From Candidatus Margulisiibacteriota bacterium (GTDB taxonomy: Bacteria > Margulisbacteria > Riflemargulisbacteria > GWF2-35-9), in contig JAQURL010000023.1 of assembly GCA_028715625.1 (NCBI GenBank), positions 1-36,716 of the forward strand: 36,716 nucleotides of DNA, written 5' to 3'. How positions within the stretch are numbered: position 1 is the stretch's first letter; each line of letters begins with the position of its first letter. This document shows positions 31,265-36,716 of this stretch, piece after piece. The translations under genes were made by a program, and so were the position numbers. The notes under the pieces are model-generated. The model saw nothing but the letters and a program-made list of their open reading frames with translations, ran no database searches and was not told the origin of the DNA.

Positions 31265-31438
31265 TTATATCCAGAGCGGGATACCAAAATCTATATCTTC
31301 AGGGTTCTGCTGCTGATTAAACCATTCCATGAATAATTCATATTCATCAATATCAGTTTGTTTGTTTTCATTAGTAAGTTTGTCATCAGGCGTAATTGCG
31401 AATTCCTGTTTTCTATTATTCTGATTATTATATTTCAT
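31265..31438 (-). CDS. Small acidic protein, 57 aa
   Basis: AGGAGT lies six bases before the ATG at 31438, which I prefer to an ATG eleven codons upstream without a ribosome site. The 57-residue product starts MKYNNQNNRKQEFAITPDD and ends PEDIDFGIPLWI. It is rich in Asn, Gln, Asp and Glu and probably partly disordered. It lies between the PLP-GNAT gene and the GH48 gene on the same strand, so all three could be one transcript. Function unknown. Confidence 0.6.
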   Translation of the reverse strand: MKYNNQNNRKQEFAITPDDKLTNENKQTDIDEYELFMEWFNQQQNPEDIDFGIPLWI

Positions 31439-31496
31439 AAATTTACTCCTTATCTGAAATACTATAATCAAAATAAGTACATGTACTAAGACTTTA

Positions 31497-34400
31497 TTAC
31501 TCTATTTTTCTGACTTTCTTCCTTAGATTATTTAATATTCGAAGCGCTTCTTCAGGGTTATTAGACTCGCTAATCGCCTGATAATCACTATATTGCAAAC
31601 ATGCGGGAGGCAAAATTCTAACATTATCAGGCTCATCTGTACGCAGCTCCATCTTTACTTTAATCAGTGGCCATTTATTAATAATCTCACCGCAATAGTC
31701 GTATACCTTGAAACCGCTTCTCGCGTAACGCTGTACAACCCAATCATTTTTCGGGCTGGCAGAAGTTTCCAGTATAATACGTTTTATTCCTTGTTGTTTG
31801 GCCCTTTGTTTGAGTTTAATAAGCATCTTCTTGAAAAGCCCCATACCCTGATAATCATTATCCACGGCTGTTTTGGAAACATAGATGACCGGCTCCCCAT
31901 TTTCCGTTTTCTGATAAGCCAGCATCATTCCGGCGATTATCCCTTGTGCCTGAGCAATTTGCGAAAATTCCCATTTGCCGGTTTCTTCTCTTAAATAATA
32001 GGACCTTCTTGCTTTCTCCTGACCTTGAGGCTGGGGTATTAACTTATCAAGTTCCATGATTCTGGAACCTGTAAGGGGGGATTCCATCATACTTTTTGTC
32101 AAAGGTGCAACAAATAAGAAATCATCAGATCCCGTAAACAGATCTTGCAGGATTGAAGCAATGATCCGGCCCAGTTTGTCCAGGTTTTCCCTGTGTTCCA
32201 ATCCCACCGCAATACGTAATGTATGCATGTACCAGTCCATTCGTGTATTGACAAAACCCCAACTGGTTCCATCAGCGATATGGATTCCTTGTGCCGAGGC
32301 TTCCTCAAATATACGACGTTTAATCTCGTCGAAAACCTGGCCGGCTATGTATCTGTCTGTCGGTTCTTCCATAATTTCAAAATATGAATGTATGCAAGAG
32401 TCAGGGTCATAATGAAACGCAAAAGATACTTTATGGACTATATTCATATCCTTGGGATCCTTAATGTTTAGGAATCTTTGTCCTGTGCTTTGATCTTGAT
32501 AATTGAAACGCTTTGATTTATACGGGTCTTTGACCAAAAATTCCCCCAATTGTTCTGTAAGGACTTTGTTAAGTTCAATAGTATTACGTTGTCTTTTACG
32601 GACCATAAAATCCAGATACCTTTTTTGAGAAGATTGATTCTCCTCTAACCGTTGGAAATAAGTGTTGATAAGCATTTGTTGCGACAAGGCATTCTGCCTT
32701 GTACCTTCCTCATTCAGCCGCGATCTGATTGACAAAAAAAGTCTGTGTGCTGTGTTCTGGTCCTCAGACTTGTCCGAACAGTGTATGCTTATAGCTCCTC
32801 CCTGTAATAAATCTAATCCCAGCTGATGTAATTTGGCATAACTGGGCGTAAAAAATAAAAATACATTATCCGGTATGCCGTTAGGGAAAAGTGTTTGAGC
32901 ATTTATTCCGGCAAAATCCAGGGTATTATCCACCATCAAGTATACAGGATTTGTTATCCTCATGCTGTGTATATCCAGATATCTGCAAAAACTTAAAAGG
33001 TCAAAACTTTCTGTATGAAAAAAAGGAGAAATACTGTTGTCAAGACAAAGCAATTGTCCTGTGGGATGCCGGGAATTGTTTTTGAGAATTGTTTCAACCC
33101 AATCTTCAATCTGCTCCTTATTGATACCTGCCGGCACTGTGATCATTCTCTCCTGCATAGTGACTGGAATGTTCGGATAATGCGGGTTATGTTTGAATAT
33201 ATTCTCCAGAAGAAAGTCGATTTCCCAATAATGAGGTGTAGTATATACTTCACCCACAGATTCCAGTTCCATTACTGTAGCACGCGCTGCGGTCATTCCG
33301 GAATTTGTGGATATATACAGACTGTGCTCCAAAAGACCGATACGACGGTCCAGTTCGTCCACTGTAGTACCCTGTAACCTGTTAATTAACAACGATGAGT
33401 ATTGTATAAGTGTACGCAACCGATAGTAACCTGAATGAAAAGTAAAAGACACATCCCGGACCAAAGGACTTTCTTGTGATTTTATATCCTCCAAAGTTTT
33501 TTCCAGTTGCTGTATCTCTTCCAAAGTTTTTTGTCGAATATATTCATCTGTTTCATTACCTGGTGGCAGTTCTTTTAAACGCTGGATTAAAGGTTTAATT
33601 GTATCTATTAATACTTGATAGGTTCGTTGAAACTCGGTGTAATCCTCATTATTCTTCACGCGCTGTCCGTTTGCAGGTAGATGCAGAAGCGTATCTTCAG
33701 TCTTTCTGGTAGTATTCAATATCTCCTTCAATCGACCTGTAATCGAATAATGTTCTACAACATCTCCTAATGTGGGACGATAGCCCATGGACGCTGAATC
33801 TTGCAGTAATTGATAACGTGTCTGATCACCATTAGTATCAAGGGTGCTGGAATTATCGTCATGAATAAAGGTAACTTTGCGCATTGTTGTCAAATTGCTA
33901 CCAAAAGGGTCATAGGGTTCTTCAATTATTATCTGCGACTGGCTGCAGTATTTTAGTATGAGTTGCTTCAGGTTGTTCTTGTCCGAAGTTGGCAGTACTA
34001 CGTCCGATCGCAGATAAACACTGCTTCTGATTGTATCCATCTTTAATATACTTTTAAACCGATCAATGAAATTACTAAATTCCTCCGTTGAACGCAGGTT
34101 AATCAAATTCATATTAGAACTGGCACCTGGCTTGTGTAATCCTGCCACAAGTTTGTCATCATAAGGAAATGGGCCGGAAATTTTCTTTGCGGAGGCCATA
34201 ACAATATACCTCGCTGCCAATTCCTGGAATCCTTTAACTGATCCCGAACGGATCAGTACTACGTTACGATCATAGTCATCGCCAAACAAACTTGTATTGA
34301 TTTCCGAGCGCAGGTATTTAACATGCCCGGGAAGATTGAGTACACCACCCTGAAATAAACTGGTGTACTTTGTGTGTGCGGGAGAACAATATTCCTGGTT

Positions 34401-34628
34401 CATTAAGGCCAGTTCAGACCAGTCTTTTAGAGTTTCCAGTTCGGAATTTTCATGATATTGTAAAAGATCGATGCGTCCCAAAAGATAGCTGATAATCTTA
34501 TGATTAAATTCGTTCAGCGATGTACCCGCCAATAAAACAGACATCCCATTATTCATCGCGCGCAAGATCGCTGCATTTCTTGTTTGTTCGTTATTTGTTA
34601 CCTTAACAGATATCAGTTTTGTCTGCAC
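31497..34628 (-). CDS. PLP-fold (Cys/Met-metabolism type) and GNAT acetyltransferase fusion, 1043 aa
   Basis: The N-terminal 390 residues are unrecognised and end in a charged coiled-coil-like segment (about 345-385). Residues 425-830 follow type I PLP enzymes of the Cys/Met metabolism family: RRIGLLEHSLYISTNSGMTA (cofactor-phosphate loop), PVYLMVDNTLDFAG (Asp567, to the pyridine nitrogen), FFTPSYAKLHQLGLDLLQGG (Lys599 at the cofactor position) and TLRIAVGLEHRENLDKLG. An insertion sits between the large and C-terminal subdomains. Residues 855-995 form a GNAT domain with YVSKTAVDNDYQGMGLFKKM (acetyl-CoA loop) and SGFKVYDYCG. The start codon is GTG with GGGGG five bases upstream. It may make and acetylate an amino acid derivative; substrates are unknown. 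Confidence 0.82.
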   Translation of the reverse strand: MQTKLISVKVTNNEQTRNAAILRAMNNGMSVLLAGTSLNEFNHKIISYLLGRIDLLQYHENSELETLKDWSELALMNQEYCSPAHTKYTSLFQGGVLNLPGHVKYLRSEINTSLFGDDYDRNVVLIRSGSVKGFQELAARYIVMASAKKISGPFPYDDKLVAGLHKPGASSNMNLINLRSTEEFSNFIDRFKSILKMDTIRSSVYLRSDVVLPTSDKNNLKQLILKYCSQSQIIIEEPYDPFGSNLTTMRKVTFIHDDNSSTLDTNGDQTRYQLLQDSASMGYRPTLGDVVEHYSITGRLKEILNTTRKTEDTLLHLPANGQRVKNNEDYTEFQRTYQVLIDTIKPLIQRLKELPPGNETDEYIRQKTLEEIQQLEKTLEDIKSQESPLVRDVSFTFHSGYYRLRTLIQYSSLLINRLQGTTVDELDRRIGLLEHSLYISTNSGMTAARATVMELESVGEVYTTPHYWEIDFLLENIFKHNPHYPNIPVTMQERMITVPAGINKEQIEDWVETILKNNSRHPTGQLLCLDNSISPFFHTESFDLLSFCRYLDIHSMRITNPVYLMVDNTLDFAGINAQTLFPNGIPDNVFLFFTPSYAKLHQLGLDLLQGGAISIHCSDKSEDQNTAHRLFLSIRSRLNEEGTRQNALSQQMLINTYFQRLEENQSSQKRYLDFMVRKRQRNTIELNKVLTEQLGEFLVKDPYKSKRFNYQDQSTGQRFLNIKDPKDMNIVHKVSFAFHYDPDSCIHSYFEIMEEPTDRYIAGQVFDEIKRRIFEEASAQGIHIADGTSWGFVNTRMDWYMHTLRIAVGLEHRENLDKLGRIIASILQDLFTGSDDFLFVAPLTKSMMESPLTGSRIMELDKLIPQPQGQEKARRSYYLREETGKWEFSQIAQAQGIIAGMMLAYQKTENGEPVIYVSKTAVDNDYQGMGLFKKMLIKLKQRAKQQGIKRIILETSASPKNDWVVQRYARSGFKVYDYCGEIINKWPLIKVKMELRTDEPDNVRILPPACLQYSDYQAISESNNPEEALRILNNLRKKVRKIE

Positions 34629-34779
34629 AATATCCCCCCGGATAAACCATATAATTTATAAAAACTCTGATTTTGCCCAATTATTTCCCTCTGCTAATTT
34701 ATCGTAAAAATTTTTTATAAATCCCACTAATTAAAGTCAAATCCACTGCAATTTATGGCAAAAAAACCGATAAATTATT

Positions 34780-35577
34780 ATGAGGGATAAAATTAAAAAA
34801 TCCTGCCTAAAAAATAAACTTATTGCGCTTACCCGGGTAACTCACTATGTAAGTGTCGAACCTATAATTGAAAAACACCTGCACAACACCCGGCATGTTT
34901 TAAATACCCTGAAACAATATTTCTTTGATCTTACCGGACAAGAGCAAAGTAAAATAATCTACGAATCCGATGTTATTTTTAACCTCAAAGAATACGGTTA
35001 CTGGAAAAAACTTCCCTGGTCATCTCAGCGTAAAATGTCTGATTTCAGGATTGTTTTTACAAAAATTGAAGAAAACATGCTCAGTCTGAGTTTGAAAAAC
35101 AGGCATTACCTATATAATAATCTGGGACATCTGCTGGTAAATGCTGCTGATTCTTTTTCCAGAGCGGCTTTTGAAGACAAATATAAAGAACAATACCCGG
35201 GTATTAAAATCATAGTTTTGAATAACGGACAACTGGCTGTTTTAGACAATGGTTTCGGTAGAACCTTTGAAAAACATTATATAGGTCATGCTCTGGCCTT
35301 ACCTTTAAGAAGAATAACAACCATATTCAACCGCTATCAACCCTTCTTTTTTGGCGGTGTCTGCGAAGGTCTGGACATTACCGGGGCCAAACTTTACACG
35401 TTTGGATCAGGAGCAGTTGCCACGCTGGGCTTTAAAAATGTGCCTGCTGATCTGAACCCTGCACAAATATCCAGAGAACATATCCAAAGAACCGAGAGAT
35501 TGATATTCAAGCTGGTAATAGCTACAGCAGCTTTGTCGGGAAGCTGCGCGGGATTGCTGGCATATATATTCGGATAA
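34780..35577 (+). CDS. GHKL-type ATPase with C-terminal membrane helix
   Basis: The 265-residue product shows the three nucleotide-binding boxes of the histidine-kinase-like (GHKL) ATPase fold: an N box NLGHLLVNAADS (Asn121, Asp124), a G1 box LAVLDNGFG (Asp156) and a G2-like GGVCEGLDITGAKL (192-205). About 100 helical residues stand in front; I do not find a clear phospho-accepting H box, although HLHNTRHVLNTL is a candidate. A membrane helix (241-263) ends the protein, an unusual place for a sensor kinase. It may be an anti-sigma-like kinase, a split histidine kinase or a non-signalling ATPase. The start has no ribosome site but is preceded by CGATAAATT, as in the kinase-fold gene at 18049. 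Confidence 0.6.
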   Translation: MRDKIKKSCLKNKLIALTRVTHYVSVEPIIEKHLHNTRHVLNTLKQYFFDLTGQEQSKIIYESDVIFNLKEYGYWKKLPWSSQRKMSDFRIVFTKIEENMLSLSLKNRHYLYNNLGHLLVNAADSFSRAAFEDKYKEQYPGIKIIVLNNGQLAVLDNGFGRTFEKHYIGHALALPLRRITTIFNRYQPFFFGGVCEGLDITGAKLYTFGSGAVATLGFKNVPADLNPAQISREHIQRTERLIFKLVIATAALSGSCAGLLAYIFG

Positions 35578-35630
35578 CCTCTTGATTTGACTGTTCGCTT
35601 GTTTTAGAACACAATAGCATACGGTGATTT

Positions 35631-36710
35631 ATGACTGAATATATTGATTTGGCAGTCTATGGTTTTGATGACTATTTTTCAAAACAAATATCGGACGATA
35701 AAGAGCTATATGCCGTGCGAGTGGCTTCTCAGCATCATGATATATATCAGGTTTTAGGGAAATACGGCGAAATGCGGGCCCAGGTCTCCGGCCGCTTGAT
35801 ACATCTCGCCACGGCAGTGACTGATTATCCGGCAGTAGGTGATTGGGTGCTGGTTGATCGTGAAAACGACAACCATGGAGATGCTATAATTCATCGGGTA
35901 CTATCGCGTCGCTCGATGTTTACACGTATTGCAGCCGGCACTGTTAATCAATCTCAAATTGTAGCGGCTAATATAGATGAATTGTTTATTTGTATGTCCC
36001 TGAATCAGGATTATAATCTGCGGCGTCTGGAACGATATTTATCCATCGCCTGGAACAGCGGGGCAAAGCCGATAGTAATCCTGACCAAATCTGATCTTTG
36101 CAATGACTTGCCGGACAAACTTAGGGAAGTGCAAAGTATTGCTTCTTCTGTTGATATTGTTGTCACCTCCTGTATCCATACGAATGGTATTCATGATCTG
36201 GCACCATACCTTACACCAAGGCACACCGTCGCTTTCATAGGATCATCAGGCGTCGGTAAATCCACGCTTATCAACCGGCTTTTGGGTAGTGATGTATTGC
36301 ACACCATGAAAACCCGTAAAGATGACAAAGGACGCCATGCAACTACCCATCGCCAACTTCTGTTACTACCTAACGGGGTTATAGTAATAGATACACCTGG
36401 AATGCGCGAAATCCATTTGGACACAGCGGATATTGCCCAGGTCTTTACAGACATCGAAAACTTGGCTGCCGGTTGCAAATACCATGATTGTAATCATGGA
36501 ACAGAACCCGGGTGTAAGGTGCGCGAGGCGCTGGAAACAGGTGAATTATCAACCCAACGGCTGGACAGCTACCTTAAGCTTCAGAAAGAATTAGGTTATC
36601 AGGGACTGAGTTCCAGACAAGTGGAAGAAAAAAAGATTCGCCATATGTTTGGTAGCAAAGGTCAGATGAAACAGGCAATGGATTATGTGAAACGCAAGAA
36701 GGACCTGTAG
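35631..36710 (+). CDS. rsgA: RsgA, ribosome small-subunit-dependent GTPase
   Basis: The 359-residue protein has the circularly permuted GTPase order of RsgA: an N-terminal OB-fold (about 25-100), then G4 TKSD (152-155), G1 GSSGVGKS (204-211), the switch region with TRKDDKGRHATTH and G3 DTPGM (254-258). The zinc-binding domain follows with Cys282, Cys287, His289 and Cys295, and a basic C-terminal tail. RsgA checks late maturation of the 30S subunit. It is complete, six bases before the window ends. GGTGA lies close to the ATG. It shares its strand with the GHKL gene 53 bases upstream, but a functional link is not evident. Confidence 0.96.
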   Translation: MTEYIDLAVYGFDDYFSKQISDDKELYAVRVASQHHDIYQVLGKYGEMRAQVSGRLIHLATAVTDYPAVGDWVLVDRENDNHGDAIIHRVLSRRSMFTRIAAGTVNQSQIVAANIDELFICMSLNQDYNLRRLERYLSIAWNSGAKPIVILTKSDLCNDLPDKLREVQSIASSVDIVVTSCIHTNGIHDLAPYLTPRHTVAFIGSSGVGKSTLINRLLGSDVLHTMKTRKDDKGRHATTHRQLLLLPNGVIVIDTPGMREIHLDTADIAQVFTDIENLAAGCKYHDCNHGTEPGCKVREALETGELSTQRLDSYLKLQKELGYQGLSSRQVEEKKIRHMFGSKGQMKQAMDYVKRKKDL

Positions 36711-36716
36711 AAAATT

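Overview
The window reads as chromosomal DNA of an uncultured, AT-rich bacterium with a double-membrane envelope and anaerobic, hydrogen-based metabolism. The envelope inference rests on a PorV-type outer-membrane protein, a protein with a FlgD/type IX-like C-terminal domain, and an ExbB/ExbD pair. The anaerobic inference rests on a cytoplasmic group 3 [NiFe] hydrogenase linked to HdrA and MvhD. No rRNA or tRNA gene is visible, so the phylum cannot be fixed. The mix would fit a candidate phylum such as Margulisbacteria (WOR-1), but that is a guess.

Left edge (1-3115): a truncated zincin-like protein, two overlapping genes of unknown function, a 57-residue Lys/Glu-rich protein on the minus strand, and a degenerate palindromic intergenic repeat. 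Next is a secreted NlpC/P60 cell-wall peptidase on the minus strand (3116-4609).

Hydrogenase block (4815-10733, minus strand): transcription runs hypA, small subunit (mvhG-like), large subunit (mvhA-like), maturation protease, hdrA, mvhD. Most junctions overlap by a few bases, so this looks like one operon. A second maturation unit (DUF4342-like gene plus hypE) lies at 12909-14184 on the same strand. Between them, on the plus strand, are exbB, an exbD without a normal start codon, a 57-residue membrane or secreted protein, and an anchored metallo-beta-lactamase-fold hydrolase. HdrB, HdrC and HypBCDF are not in the window.

Plus-strand block 14311-19056: two helical proteins of unknown function, a 621-residue fusion of a nucleoside diphosphate kinase-like domain with a Maf-like nucleotide pyrophosphatase, and a divergent protein-kinase-fold protein.

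Surface block (19248-25818): PorV-like outer-membrane protein, a large secreted protein with a type IX-like C-terminal domain, and three related secreted repeat proteins built from shared modules. A 119-bp module occurs three times at identical length. The third repeat protein has an intergenic palindromic element as its N-terminal coding region.

Right part (25938-36710): an acidic protein with a His/Cys tail; a fluoride riboswitch with a readable ribosome-site switch in front of a cation/proton antiporter; a cyclopropane fatty acid synthase with a small upstream gene; a membrane-anchored family 48 glycoside hydrolase; a small acidic protein; a 1043-residue protein joining a Cys/Met-metabolism-type PLP fold to a GNAT acetyltransferase; a GHKL-type ATPase with a C-terminal membrane segment; and the ribosome-assembly GTPase RsgA.

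The strongest novelty candidates are the PLP-GNAT fusion, the NDK-Maf fusion, the membrane-anchored GH48, the exbB/exbD junction, and the repeat-derived signal peptide.
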